Origin: Longimicrobiales bacterium
Lineage (GTDB): Bacteria > Gemmatimonadota > Gemmatimonadetes > Longimicrobiales > Gaopeijiaceae
Length of the DNA stretch: 64,000 nt
Assembly: GCA_028278645.1 (NCBI GenBank)
Contig: JANQDZ010000016.1
Location: forward strand, 62,001 to 126,000
Direction of reading: 5' to 3'
The position numbers and the translations under genes are program-made. Numbering within the stretch: the first letter of the stretch is position 1; every line of letters begins with the position of its first letter. Under the pieces are notes generated by a model. It was not told the DNA's origin and did not search any database. It worked only from the letters and a program-made list of their open reading frames with translations. Shown piece by piece: positions 24,852 to 34,034 of the stretch.

Positions 24852-25775
24852 ATGTCAGTAGCTCTCCTTTTCCCTGGACAAGGGTCCCAGGCGGTCGGAA
24901 TGGGCCGGGAACTATCCCGAGCCTTTGCGCCGGCCAGGGAGCTCTTCGAAGAGGCGGACGATATTCTCGGGTTCTCCCTTTCCCGTTTGGCCTGGGAAGG
25001 GCCTGTGGAGGATCTGACGCTCACAAAAAACGCTCAGCCGGCCTTGTTGGTTCACTCCGTAGCAGTTCATCGTGTAGCCCAAGGGGAGTTGGGAAAGGTC
25101 TCGGTAGCTGGCGGTCACTCCCTTGGTGAGTTCTCGGCCCATGTGGCAGCTGGGACCATCTCTTTCCGGGACGCGCTGGAAGCGGTGAGGGTTCGGGGGG
25201 AGCTCATGTTCGCTTCCGGAACGGAACGGCCCGGTACCATGGCGGCTGTTCTTGGTCTGGACGATGGGGGTGTGGAAGCCGTTTGCGAAGCCGTCGGAGC
25301 CGAAGGGAACGTGTGCGTTCCGGCGAACTTCAACAGCAAAGGCCAGGTGGTCATCAGTGGGGATCTCCGAGGCGTTGAACGGGGGATGGTTCTCGCGAAG
25401 GATGCCGGGGCAAAAAAGGCCGTTCCCCTTACCGTTTCGGGGGCTTTTCACTCGCCGCTGATGGAGCCTGCGGCCGAGGGATTGCGGGAAAAGCTAGAGA
25501 AAATAAACTTCTCGGATCCCGATTACCCGGTGATCTCGAACGTGACCGCAGAGCCGGTTCATTCCGGCCCCTCGGCTAGGGATCTGTTGGTTCAACAGCT
25601 CACCTCTCCGGTCCGGTGGAGGGCATCGGTGGAGAAGATGGTGGAGTTGGGCGTGGAACGTTTTCTGGAGTTGGGGACGGGTACGGTTTTGGCTGGCCTC
25701 AATAAACGGAATGCTCGCGGAATCCCCTGTCTTTCAATGGGGAATCCGGAAGATTTCGACGCCCTGGAAGGGTGA
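24852..25775 (+). CDS. fabD: Malonyl-CoA:ACP transacylase
   Basis: Loads malonyl groups onto acyl carrier protein. The 307-residue protein has the start LLFPGQGSQAVGMG, the nucleophile elbow AGGHSLGEFSAHVA with Ser near residue 94, the arginine loop VRVRGELM, and the active His in VSGAFHSPLM near residue 200. The length is typical. Confidence 0.96.
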   Translation: MSVALLFPGQGSQAVGMGRELSRAFAPARELFEEADDILGFSLSRLAWEGPVEDLTLTKNAQPALLVHSVAVHRVAQGELGKVSVAGGHSLGEFSAHVAAGTISFRDALEAVRVRGELMFASGTERPGTMAAVLGLDDGGVEAVCEAVGAEGNVCVPANFNSKGQVVISGDLRGVERGMVLAKDAGAKKAVPLTVSGAFHSPLMEPAAEGLREKLEKINFSDPDYPVISNVTAEPVHSGPSARDLLVQQLTSPVRWRASVEKMVELGVERFLELGTGTVLAGLNKRNARGIPCLSMGNPEDFDALEG

Positions 25776-25800
25776 TCAAATGACTGGGACAGGAGACGGG

Positions 25801-26535
25801 ATGGAGCTTGAGGGGCAGGTCGCTGTCGTGACTGGGGCCGCGCGGGGAATCGGCCTCGCCGTAGCCGAGGCCCTGGCGGACGCCGGGGCGAAGGTGGCGG
25901 TGGTCGACGTAGATGAGGAAGAGTCGAAGACTGCGGCAGCCGGGTTGCCCGGAACCGGCCATCAGGGTTATCTGGGGAACGTGACGGACGGGGGTGGGCT
26001 CCAATCGGTTCTGAAGCGGATCGAGGAGGATCTCGGGCCGGTGGACGTCCTGGTGAACAATGCCGGGATCACAAGGGATAACCTGATCCTCCGGATGTCG
26101 GAGGAAGAGTGGGACCAGGTCCTGGCCGTGAATCTGAAGGGGGCGTTCAACGCCACGAAGGCAGTGGCCCGCGGAATGATGAAGAGGCGGGCCGGAGCCA
26201 TCATCAGTATCGCTTCCGTGATTGGGCTGATGGGGAACGCGGGGCAGGCCAATTATGCCGCATCCAAAGCCGGGTTGATCGGCTTCACGAAGAGTATCGC
26301 CCGTGAGTTCGCGTCGCGGGGCGTTAGGTGTAATGCAATCGCGCCTGGGTTTATACAGACGGCGATGACCGATAAACTGAGTCCCGAGATCGTGGACGGC
26401 CTTAAAGCTCAGATCCCCATGGGGACGCTGGGTGAACCCCGAGATGTGGCCAGGGTGGTTCGTTTCCTGGCCGGACCGGGAGCGGCGTATATCACGGGAC
26501 AGGTAATCGCAGTGGACGGCGGAATGGTCATGTGA
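25801..26535 (+). CDS. fabG: 3-oxoacyl-ACP reductase
   Basis: An NADPH-dependent short-chain dehydrogenase that reduces 3-oxoacyl-ACP. From ATG 25801 the protein is 244 residues, the standard length, with the cofactor loop TGAARGIGLAVAEAL, the NNAG motif, the catalytic Ser in SIASVIG and YAASKAGL with Tyr and Lys. AGGAG lies 5 nt upstream. ATG 25780 would add seven residues. The open frame reaching back into fabD is not coding. Confidence 0.96.
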   Translation: MELEGQVAVVTGAARGIGLAVAEALADAGAKVAVVDVDEEESKTAAAGLPGTGHQGYLGNVTDGGGLQSVLKRIEEDLGPVDVLVNNAGITRDNLILRMSEEEWDQVLAVNLKGAFNATKAVARGMMKRRAGAIISIASVIGLMGNAGQANYAASKAGLIGFTKSIAREFASRGVRCNAIAPGFIQTAMTDKLSPEIVDGLKAQIPMGTLGEPRDVARVVRFLAGPGAAYITGQVIAVDGGMVM

Positions 26536-26615
26536 CCATCCGCCTTGTCGAATACATTCGAGCTTATTAAGCAAGGGGATCGTTGATCCGGTCTTCACTT
26601 CCAAAGGGGGGAATC

Positions 26616-26861
26616 ATGGCGGATAGCGCCGAAGCCAAAGTCAAAGAGATCATCATCAACGAACTGGGTGTGGACCCGGAAAAAGTCACGTCCGAGGCGT
26701 CTTTTGTGGAGGACCTGGGGGCCGACTCGCTGGATACGGTGGAGCTGGTCATGGCATTCGAGGAAGAGTTCGGGGTGGACATTCCCGATGAGGACGCCGA
26801 GCAGATGCGCACCGTGGGTGATGCCATCTCCTACCTGCAGAAGCAGATGGATGAGGGTTGA
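26616..26861 (+). CDS. acpP: Acyl carrier protein
   Basis: An 81-residue acidic carrier of growing acyl chains. The phosphopantetheine attachment Ser is in [15 protein letters not shown] (about residue 39), and the rest is strongly acidic with four helices. The start follows GGGGGG at ATG 26616. The 80-bp gap to fabG is the longest in the fab operon, so an extra promoter is possible although none is clear. Confidence 0.97.
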   Translation: MADSAEAKVKEIIINELGVDPEKVTSEASFVEDLGADSLDTVELVMAFEEEFGVDIPDEDAEQMRTVGDAISYLQKQMDEG

Positions 26862-26902
26862 TCCTCCCCTATCTGATGCATTGAACCGGCAAGACGGGCC
26901 AT

Positions 26903-28180
26903 ATGTCGACGGCTAAGAACGGTAGAGAACACCGGGTCGTGGTTACCGGGGTGGGACTTTTAAGTCCGGTCGGGAACGACCTCGAGTCCTCCTGGTCCAG
27001 CCTGCTCTCCGGCACGAGCGGGGCGGGGACCATCACCCAGTTCGATGCGAGTGAAGGCTTTGCGACCCAGATCGCTCATGAGGTGAAAGGGTTCGATCCG
27101 ACCCAGTACCTGGAACGCAAACAGGTGAAGCGGAACGACCGGTTCGTCCAATTCGCCATTGCGGTTGCGGAAGAGGCGATGCTTTCCGCCGGCCTCGGGG
27201 ATTTGGAGGCCCGCAAGGACATTCTGCCCGAACGCTTCGGTGTGATTTTCGGAAGCGGGATCGGGGGCATGTACACCTTCGAGGACCAGACCCGCGTCCT
27301 GGTCACCAAAGGACCCAAGCGGGTGAGTCCCTTCTTCGTGCCGATGTTCATCCCTGATATGGCTTCCGGGATGGTGTCCATCCGGTTTGGCGCAAAGGGT
27401 CCGAACTACGCCACGGTTTCGGCTTGCGCTTCCTCAGGACATGCCCTCGGAGATGCCCTCAGGATTCTCCAGCGAGGGGATGCCGACATCATGCTGGCCG
27501 GGGGGACGGAGGCTGCCGTTACGCCTCTCTGCATCGCCGGCTTCTGCTCGATGAAGGCCATGTCCACCCGAAACGACGATCCCACCAGGGCGAGCCGGCC
27601 TTTCGACGCAGGCCGGGATGGGTTCGTGATTGGTGAGGGCGCAGGGGCGATGGTTCTGGAAACCCTGGAGCATGCCCATGCCCGGGGCGCGACGATTCTG
27701 GCGGAGTTGGCCGGATATGGAGCGTCGGCGGACGCCTATCACATCACCGCTCCCGAACCGTCCGGGGCAGGGGCCCGGTTCGCCATGCAAACCGCCCTGG
27801 AAGACGCCCAGGCCAAGCCCGAAGATGTGGACTACATCAACGCCCACGGGACCTCGACACCCCATAACGACGCCATGGAGACGGCTGCGATCAAGGCGGT
27901 GTTTGGTGACCACGCGTACGAGACGGTGGTAGGTTCGACCAAGTCCATGGTGGGGCACCTTTTGGGGGCGGCAGGAGCTACGGAAGCGATTTTCTGTTAC
28001 CTCGCCATCCGCGATGGCAAGATCCCTCCAACGATCAACTTCTCCGATCCGGATCCGGTTTGTGATCTGGATTATGCTCATAACCGGGTGGTGGAGCGTC
28101 CGGTGTCCTTGGCTATCAGCAATTCCTTTGGCTTCGGCGGGCACAACGTGACGCTGGCAATTCGGCGATGGGAGGAGTGA
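26903..28180 (+). CDS. fabF: Beta-ketoacyl-ACP synthase II
   Basis: The elongating ketosynthase of type II fatty-acid synthesis. The 425-residue protein has the active Cys in VSACASSGHALGDA, His in NAHGTSTPHND and His in STKSMVGHLLGAAGATEA, with the C-terminal SNSFGFGGHNVTLAI. It ends the operon, and a clear terminator follows 46 bp later. Confidence 0.96.
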   Translation: MSTAKNGREHRVVVTGVGLLSPVGNDLESSWSSLLSGTSGAGTITQFDASEGFATQIAHEVKGFDPTQYLERKQVKRNDRFVQFAIAVAEEAMLSAGLGDLEARKDILPERFGVIFGSGIGGMYTFEDQTRVLVTKGPKRVSPFFVPMFIPDMASGMVSIRFGAKGPNYATVSACASSGHALGDALRILQRGDADIMLAGGTEAAVTPLCIAGFCSMKAMSTRNDDPTRASRPFDAGRDGFVIGEGAGAMVLETLEHAHARGATILAELAGYGASADAYHITAPEPSGAGARFAMQTALEDAQAKPEDVDYINAHGTSTPHNDAMETAAIKAVFGDHAYETVVGSTKSMVGHLLGAAGATEAIFCYLAIRDGKIPPTINFSDPDPVCDLDYAHNRVVERPVSLAISNSFGFGGHNVTLAIRRWEE

Positions 28181-28226
28181 GCGTAAGGCACGGCGATGTG
28201 AGGCCAAGGCCATGATTCCGACGGTG

Positions 28227-28258
28227 GGGGGCTCGCGGTCACGCTGAGCCCCCTTTTT
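28227..28258 (+). terminator. Intrinsic terminator after fabF
   Basis: GGGGGCTC and GAGCCCCC form an 8-bp stem around an 11-nt loop, directly followed by TTTTT. It closes the fab operon, 17 bp before the ispF start codon. Confidence 0.85.
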
Positions 28259-28275
28259 CCGTAAAGGGGAGAACG

Positions 28276-28758
28276 ATGATACGCATTGGAGTCGGGTACG
28301 ATTCCCACAGGTTTGATCCCTCGCGGCCCATGGTCCTGGGTGGAATCCGGATCCCTGACTCCCCCGGGTTGTCCGGCCATTCGGATGGGGACGCAGTAGC
28401 CCATGCGGTCATCGATGCCATCCTCGGCGCCGCCTCGGCAGGAAACGTGGGCAGCCACTTCCCACCGGGTGAAGAGGAGTGGAAGGGGGCCGACTCCATG
28501 GATCTCCTGCGCCGGTCCGTAAGCATCCTCCAGGAAGCAGGATACGAGCCGTCCAACATCGACGTAGTGGTGGTTACGGAAGAACCCAAGATCGGACCCG
28601 TTTCCCAGGCCATGGCCTTGGCTCTCTCCGACGCACTTGGAATCCCGGAGGGCGCATGCTCCGTAAAGGGAAAGACAAACGAAGGAATGGGATGGATCGG
28701 GGCCGGTGAGGGCCTGGCCGTCCATGCCGTGGCGCTGGTGGTTTCGAAGGACTTCTGA
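28276..28758 (+). CDS. ispF: 2-C-methyl-D-erythritol 2,4-cyclodiphosphate synthase
   Basis: Makes the cyclodiphosphate intermediate of the MEP isoprenoid pathway. The 160-residue protein has the metal residues in GVGYDSHRF (Asp8, His10) and SGHSDGDAVAHAV, and the substrate loop TTNEGMG-type segment KTNEGMGWIGAGEG. GGGGAG precedes the ATG. It is separate from ispD, which is not in the window. Confidence 0.95.
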   Translation: MIRIGVGYDSHRFDPSRPMVLGGIRIPDSPGLSGHSDGDAVAHAVIDAILGAASAGNVGSHFPPGEEEWKGADSMDLLRRSVSILQEAGYEPSNIDVVVVTEEPKIGPVSQAMALALSDALGIPEGACSVKGKTNEGMGWIGAGEGLAVHAVALVVSKDF

Positions 28759-28761
28759 AGT

Positions 28762-29463
28762 TTGGACGCGATCCTATCGTTTCTCGGGGCCCAAGGCCCG
28801 ATCCTCCTCTACACTCTTCTAGGGGCTGGATCGGCCCTGGAGAATCTCTTCCCGCCCATTCCCGCCGATACCTTCGTCCTGATCGGGGCCTTTCTGGCTG
28901 CAGGGGGCCGAGCCGACGCACGGACCGTCTTCCTCGTGACCTGGCTTGCGAACGCCAGCGCAGCTCTCCTGGTCTACTGGGCAGGGCGCCGCTTTGGCCG
29001 CCCGTTTTTCCAGGCCGGGCTCGGTCGGTTTCTCCTGAACCCGGCCCAACTCCGACGGTTGGGTGGCTTCTATGACCGGTGGGGCCTGCCGGCAATCTTC
29101 TTTGCACGGTTCCTTCCCGGTCTCCGTGCCATGGTTCCGGTGTTCGCCGGGGTGACTCATCAATCCTTCCCGATAGTGGCTTTTCCGGTTCTGGTCGCTT
29201 CCGGGATCTGGTACGGAGGGTTGGTTTGGTTGGGTGCCACCGCAGGCAGGAACCTCGCGGGGTTGGGCGAGCAGGTGGCTGGGGTAAATCGGGTGTTGAT
29301 GGGGCTGGCCGTTGTGGTCTTTGGGGTCATCCTCTTTTGGTGGCTGAGGACCAGGCGCTCGGTGAAACCGCGGGACGTCGAGCAAGGCATCGGCCAGGAT
29401 GTCGACCTGGACATCGACCAGGGCCCGGATCCGGACGGCGATGGAGGTTGGGGGGACGAATGA
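28762..29463 (+). CDS. DedA family membrane protein
   Basis: A 233-residue inner-membrane protein of the DedA (SNARE-associated) family; members act in undecaprenyl-phosphate or phospholipid translocation and membrane homeostasis. The family signatures are NLFPPIPADTFVLIGAFLAA (re-entrant acidic loop), YWAGRRFGRPFF and FFARFLPGLRAMVPVFAG. The start is a TTG 3 bp after ispF. The C-terminal 35 residues are a strongly acidic tail (DVDLDIDQGPDPDGDGG), which is unusual for the family. Confidence 0.86.
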   Translation: MDAILSFLGAQGPILLYTLLGAGSALENLFPPIPADTFVLIGAFLAAGGRADARTVFLVTWLANASAALLVYWAGRRFGRPFFQAGLGRFLLNPAQLRRLGGFYDRWGLPAIFFARFLPGLRAMVPVFAGVTHQSFPIVAFPVLVASGIWYGGLVWLGATAGRNLAGLGEQVAGVNRVLMGLAVVVFGVILFWWLRTRRSVKPRDVEQGIGQDVDLDIDQGPDPDGDGGWGDE

Positions 29464-30359
29464 AGGAGGCCTCAGCTTTCCGCCTGGAACCGTTCGTCGA
29501 CTACCTCTCATTCGAACGGGGGTTATCCGATCGGACCCTCGCGGCGTACCAACGGGATCTGGAGAAGCTCCTCGCCTACCTGGAGACCAAAGAACGGCGG
29601 GATCCGGGGGCCATCACATCTCAGGACCTGAGGGAGTTCGTCTTCCACCTGAAAGAGTCGGGTTTGGCGCCGAGCTCAATCCGACGGACCCTCTCCTCCC
29701 TTCGTGGATACTTCGCCTTCCTCTTGGAGGAGGGCGTGCTGGATACGGATCCAAGTGAGCGACTCGAATCCCCCCGCTCCGGGAGGAAGCTCCCCGAGAT
29801 CCTCTCTGTGGAGGAAATCCAGGCCATCATCGAGGCTCCGGACCCGAATCATGCCATGTACTGGCGGGATCGAGGGATTCTGGAGGTCCTTTACGCTACC
29901 GGCATGCGGGTGTCGGAGTTGGTGAACCTCCGGGTGGGAGATCTGGACCTGAATGGGGCGATTTGCACGGTGTTCGGGAAGGGCTCGAAAGAGCGACTAG
30001 TGCCTCTGGGAGGTCCCGCTCGGACGTCCCTGGAGCGATACCTCAGGCAGGTCAGGACCCGGCTGGACGAAGGGAAGGGGGAAGGGAAGGTTTTCCTGAA
30101 CCATCGAGGTCACCCCCTTTCCCGGGCAGCAGTATGGGAGATGGTGAAGAAGTACACAAAAAGAGCCGGGGTCCAGGGAAAGGTTTCCCCCCATACCTTC
30201 CGGCACTCCTTCGCCACCCATCTCCTCGAGGGTGGGGCCGACCTGGCCGCGGTCCAAGAGCTCTTAGGTCATGCCGACATCTCCACCACTCAGATCTATA
30301 CCCATATCGACCGGGAATACCTCACCGAGGTCCACCGGACCTTCCACCCCAGGGGGTGA
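29460..30359 (+). CDS. xerD: Site-specific tyrosine recombinase XerD
   Basis: A tyrosine recombinase that resolves chromosome dimers at dif with XerC. The 299-residue protein has a SAM-like N-terminal domain (YLSFERGLSDRTLAAYQRDL) and the catalytic set: Arg in ATGMRVSELVNL, Lys in GKGSKERLVP, HTFRHSFATHLL and LGHADISTTQIYTH with the nucleophilic Tyr. The ATG overlaps the dedA stop (ATGA). The standard Xer length and absence of the insertion expected in integron integrases argue that it does not drive the cassette array. Confidence 0.9.
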   Translation: MKEASAFRLEPFVDYLSFERGLSDRTLAAYQRDLEKLLAYLETKERRDPGAITSQDLREFVFHLKESGLAPSSIRRTLSSLRGYFAFLLEEGVLDTDPSERLESPRSGRKLPEILSVEEIQAIIEAPDPNHAMYWRDRGILEVLYATGMRVSELVNLRVGDLDLNGAICTVFGKGSKERLVPLGGPARTSLERYLRQVRTRLDEGKGEGKVFLNHRGHPLSRAAVWEMVKKYTKRAGVQGKVSPHTFRHSFATHLLEGGADLAAVQELLGHADISTTQIYTHIDREYLTEVHRTFHPRG

Positions 30360-30424
30360 TGGAGAGTTGAAAGGCGGGTGATTGGACCCGCTGGGGTGGA
30401 TGGTCCCGGCCCCCTGCCTGCTGA

Positions 30425-32065
30425 TTAGCGGTGGCCGGAGGGCAGCTCTCCCGCCGTTTCCGCCCGCCTGGCACGGTCGGCTTCAGAATCCACCGCCGCG
30501 AAGAGGTCGGCTTGGGAGTTGGACGTTTCCAGGAACTGGAGAGCCCGAGCCAGAACCCTGTCCCGCTCGGCTTGGAACTCCAACGCGTGATGGAAGTGCT
30601 CCGCCCTTTGGGCGAAAGCCATTCGGACACGCCAGCCCAGGTAGTCCCTCGCCTCGGCGTCGAGCACGATCTCATCCGCAAGGCCCTCCTGCTCAAGACC
30701 TGCGATGAAAGTCTGGATGCTCACGGGGTCCAGCTCCTCAGGCCCTGTTCCGTCTTTGGCCCTTTTCGCGTGCTCGAAGGCGAACTCGGTGATACGGAGC
30801 GTCAGGGGAATCTCGGCCCTGACTGATTCGATCAGGAGGTTCTGTTCCACGCTTGTGAGCGTATCGTCCTGAATCACCAGGTCAGGGAACACACCCCCGT
30901 CCGCCCGAAGCACCCGGCCCCCCGGCGTGGAGACGGTGGGGAAGGAATCGGAAACTTCCTGGGTTGGACGACCCTGGAGGTCCCTCGGGATGTGGAGTGA
31001 CCGGCCCAAGGGGGTCATCCAGTCGCCTGTCGTGATCCGGAGTCGCCGATCTCCCGGAAGAGGGAGGACCGTCTGGACCACGCCCTTCCCGAAGGTTCGT
31101 TCTCCTAGGACCACGGCTCTGTCGTGATCCTGGAGGGATCCCGCGACGATCTCGGCGGCTGAGGCCGTGAACCGATCCACCAGCACCACCAAGGTCTTGT
31201 CCGGAATCCGGGCAGGAAGACGTGAGTCCCAAGACTCTTCGTCGGTCTCGTTGGGCTGCCCCGGCCTTCTGCTCACGGTCCTCGCCAGGGTCTTCCCCCT
31301 ATCCAGGAACAGGTCGGCCATGGACAGGGATTCGGCCAGGTACCCTCCCGGATTCCGCCGGAGGTCGAGAATGATTCCCTTCGCGTCGGCCAGGACCGAA
31401 AAGGCTGAGTCCACCTCTTGCGCGGATCCCCGGGCCACCTGGTCCACCAGGATGTATCCCAGGGAGTCACGGACCATACTTGCCGTCACGGCCGAGACGT
31501 GGACCTGATCCCGTCGAATGGGGAAAGCGAGCGGTTCCGACACGCCCTCCCGGTGGACTTTGATGTCCACCACCGTGCCCACGGGCCCACGGATGGAATC
31601 CCGGGCCATATCCACGGTCCAGTCCCTGGCGTCGACCCCCTTCACTTCGACGATCTGGTCTCCCACCACCAAACCGACCTCGTTGGCAGGGGTTTGCCGG
31701 AAGACGGCCGTAATGGTCACCCGTCCGTTGAGTTGGGTGATCTGCACACCTATCCCAGCATAGTCTCCGGTGTTGTCCTCCTCGAACACTCCGTACTCCT
31801 CCGGCGTGAAAACGGTGGCGTACGGGTCGTCAAGGCCCTCGATGAGGCCTTCCAGAGCCTGTTCCCAGAGCGTGGAATCGTTGAAGGTCGTCTGGTGATA
31901 GTCGAGGATATTTTGAAAAGCCCCCAGAAAAACCTGGCTCTCGGGTACCGGGGTCACCCGACCCCCAGCGTCCACATAGCGGCTGGTGTCGGGGACCTGG
32001 CCCTCACCGGCCTGGAATGAGGTGGCCACAAAGACCAGGAGGGCCGGAAAAACGCGTCGGAACAT
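30425..32065 (-). CDS. S41 family C-terminal processing peptidase
   Basis: A 546-residue exported serine protease of the CtpA/Prc type. A signal peptide (about residues 1-22) is followed by an N-terminal helical domain, a PDZ domain (YAGIGVQITQLNGRVTITAV to VGDQIVEVKG) and the protease core. The catalytic Ser is in DRFTASAAEIVAGSLQD and Lys in GERTFGKGVVQ. The last 130 residues, rich in Glu and Ala, are an added C-terminal helical region. It is convergent with xerD and divergent from nadE. Substrates are not known from the sequence. Confidence 0.92.
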   Translation of the reverse strand: MFRRVFPALLVFVATSFQAGEGQVPDTSRYVDAGGRVTPVPESQVFLGAFQNILDYHQTTFNDSTLWEQALEGLIEGLDDPYATVFTPEEYGVFEEDNTGDYAGIGVQITQLNGRVTITAVFRQTPANEVGLVVGDQIVEVKGVDARDWTVDMARDSIRGPVGTVVDIKVHREGVSEPLAFPIRRDQVHVSAVTASMVRDSLGYILVDQVARGSAQEVDSAFSVLADAKGIILDLRRNPGGYLAESLSMADLFLDRGKTLARTVSRRPGQPNETDEESWDSRLPARIPDKTLVVLVDRFTASAAEIVAGSLQDHDRAVVLGERTFGKGVVQTVLPLPGDRRLRITTGDWMTPLGRSLHIPRDLQGRPTQEVSDSFPTVSTPGGRVLRADGGVFPDLVIQDDTLTSVEQNLLIESVRAEIPLTLRITEFAFEHAKRAKDGTGPEELDPVSIQTFIAGLEQEGLADEIVLDAEARDYLGWRVRMAFAQRAEHFHHALEFQAERDRVLARALQFLETSNSQADLFAAVDSEADRARRAETAGELPSGHR

Positions 32066-32250
32066 GTCTCGTCCGTGGAAAATGAGTGATGATCTGACAG
32101 ACCCTTAAAATAACACCGTTTCCTGTTCCGGCGTTCCCTCAGTCGCATGGCTATCGCGGACCTCCGGCTCTCCGTGGTCCTGCGGCCCTCATGTCGATCA
32201 CTTACGTTTGTCAGAAGCTGAGAACCAGACCTCACTCTATGAAGGAAGCC

Positions 32251-34026
32251 ATGGAAGCCTCCGGAACCTCCACACCCCCGCCCCTCAGGGTGGCCCTGGT
32301 TCAGTCAAAACCGAAGAAGGCCGACGTGGCGGGGAACCTCGCCGAGATCAGGGATCGGTGGATAAAAGAAGCACCTGAATCCGATATCCTTGTCTTCCCC
32401 GAAGCATCCCTCACCGGGTACTTCTTGGAGGGTGGGGTCGCCGACGTAGCGGTATCGGTCGAGGAAGTAGCGGTTGGACTGGGAACGCCCGGGCCGAATG
32501 CGCCAAACGTCATCCTGGGCTTCTACGAGCGCTGGCAGCGTGGGATCTATAACAGCGTGGCATGCTTTGAACCCGAGGGGGACGAGTACCAGGCCATCCA
32601 TGTCCACCGGAAGATGTTTCTCCCCACCTACGGAGTCTTCGAGGAAGCCCGGTTCGCCGATCCAGGGACGGAGCTTGCGGCGTTCGATAGCCGCTTCGGG
32701 CGTATGGGTCTGCTTGTCTGCGAGGAGATGTGGCACTCGCTGCCGGCCACGATCCTGGCCTTGGATGGCGCGGAGCTGATCCTGGTGGTGAGCGCGTCAC
32801 CGGCCCGGGAATTCCTGGAAGGGTTGGGGCGGTCGGAAAACCTGGCTCGATGGGATGCCTTGGCCCAGGGCACGGCCCAGGAGCATGGGGTTTTTGTCGG
32901 GGTTTCCCAACTGGTTGGGTCCGAGGGAGGGAAGGTGTTTCTGGGAGGTTCCATGGCCGTGGGTCCGGACGGGGCAATCCTGGGCCGGGGCCCCCTCATG
33001 GAGGAGGCCCTCGTCTCTGTCGATATGAGCGGAAAGTCCATCGAAAGAGCTCGGTTCGACTCGCCCCTTCTCGCCGACCTCCGCCAAATGCTGCCCCACC
33101 TCCAGCGGTCTCTCGGTCGTGCCGGTACGGGTGAGAAGACCCAGGTGGAAACCGAGCTGAGCGGAGGAGGTCCGGTTCGCCCCACAGCCCAATCCCCGAA
33201 ACCTGGGGTCCCGGTCCCGGCTCTGGACATGGACCTGGTTCGGAAGATCCTCGTCGAGTTCATCCGGGAGGAAGTCGTACGACGGCGAGGGTTCGAGGGG
33301 GTGGTCCTGGGGGTGTCTGGAGGCGTGGACTCGGCCGTGGCCCTGTACCTGGCCGTGGAGGCCCTCGGGCCGGAAAACGTCACCGGTTTTCGTCTTCCGT
33401 ACTCGACGTCCAGCCCAGAGAGCCTGGAGCACGCCGGAATGGTCTTGGCGGAAACAGGAGCCTGCAGCGAAACGATAGAGATCACGCCTGCCGTCGATGC
33501 CTATATACGAGATGTGGACCCGGAGCTCTCCGATCTCCGCCGGGGGAACCTGGCCGCCAGGATTCGAGGGGTAACACTCTTCGACCAATCGGCAAAATTG
33601 GGACGTCTCCCCCTGGGAACCGGAAACAAAAGCGAACGGCTCCTGGGTTATTTTACTTGGCACGCCGACGACTCTCCCCCCATCAATCCTTTAGGGGACC
33701 TGTTCAAGACTCAGGTCTGGACCCTTGCCCGTCACTTGGGTGTTCCGGAGGCCATCGTCGAGAAACCCGCGTCAGCCGACCTGGTGCGGGGAATCCACGA
33801 CGAAGACGAGCTGGGCGTATCCTATTCAGAGGCCGATCCGATCCTTCACTGGCTCCTTTCGGGCTACAGGCCGAAGGAGCTGGTGTCCTTGGGCTTCGAT
33901 GAGAAGGCGGTGGACGCGGTGTGGGGCCGTTTCAACGGGACCCATTGGAAACGAGAATTGCCCACCGTGGCGGTCCTATCCGATACGGCGATAGGGGAAT
34001 TTTTCCTGCGACCAGTGGATTATTGA
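32251..34026 (+). CDS. nadE: Glutamine-dependent NAD+ synthetase
   Basis: Amidates nicotinic acid adenine dinucleotide to NAD+ using glutamine. The N-terminal nitrilase-type glutaminase domain has the Glu in VFPEASLTGYF, Lys in HRKMFLPTYGVFEE and Cys in GLLVCEEMWH. The C-terminal ATP pyrophosphatase domain has LGVSGGVDSAVALYL and LPLGTGNKSERLLGYF. From ATG 32251, preceded by GAAGGAAG, the product is 591 residues; ATG 32239 and 32191 are upstream alternatives. It is divergent from the S41 gene. Confidence 0.93.
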   Translation: MEASGTSTPPPLRVALVQSKPKKADVAGNLAEIRDRWIKEAPESDILVFPEASLTGYFLEGGVADVAVSVEEVAVGLGTPGPNAPNVILGFYERWQRGIYNSVACFEPEGDEYQAIHVHRKMFLPTYGVFEEARFADPGTELAAFDSRFGRMGLLVCEEMWHSLPATILALDGAELILVVSASPAREFLEGLGRSENLARWDALAQGTAQEHGVFVGVSQLVGSEGGKVFLGGSMAVGPDGAILGRGPLMEEALVSVDMSGKSIERARFDSPLLADLRQMLPHLQRSLGRAGTGEKTQVETELSGGGPVRPTAQSPKPGVPVPALDMDLVRKILVEFIREEVVRRRGFEGVVLGVSGGVDSAVALYLAVEALGPENVTGFRLPYSTSSPESLEHAGMVLAETGACSETIEITPAVDAYIRDVDPELSDLRRGNLAARIRGVTLFDQSAKLGRLPLGTGNKSERLLGYFTWHADDSPPINPLGDLFKTQVWTLARHLGVPEAIVEKPASADLVRGIHDEDELGVSYSEADPILHWLLSGYRPKELVSLGFDEKAVDAVWGRFNGTHWKRELPTVAVLSDTAIGEFFLRPVDY

Positions 34027-34034
34027 GGTGAGTC

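Noticed and set aside
26545-26570. Promoter for acpP (TTGTCG and TATTAA)
   Set aside because: The spacer is only 14 bp, too short for a normal sigma-70 promoter.
25699-26604. 301-codon minus-strand frame opposite fabG
   Set aside because: The + strand encodes an intact FabG with catalytic residues.
29460-30359. XerD as the integrase of the cassette array
   Set aside because: It has standard Xer length, sits in a conserved housekeeping context with DedA, and I see no integron-integrase insertion; it is over 15 kb from the array on the downstream side.
30360-30424. Strong bidirectional terminator between xerD and the S41 gene
   Set aside because: Only a 6-bp stem (GCGGGT/ACCCGC) without T-run is visible.
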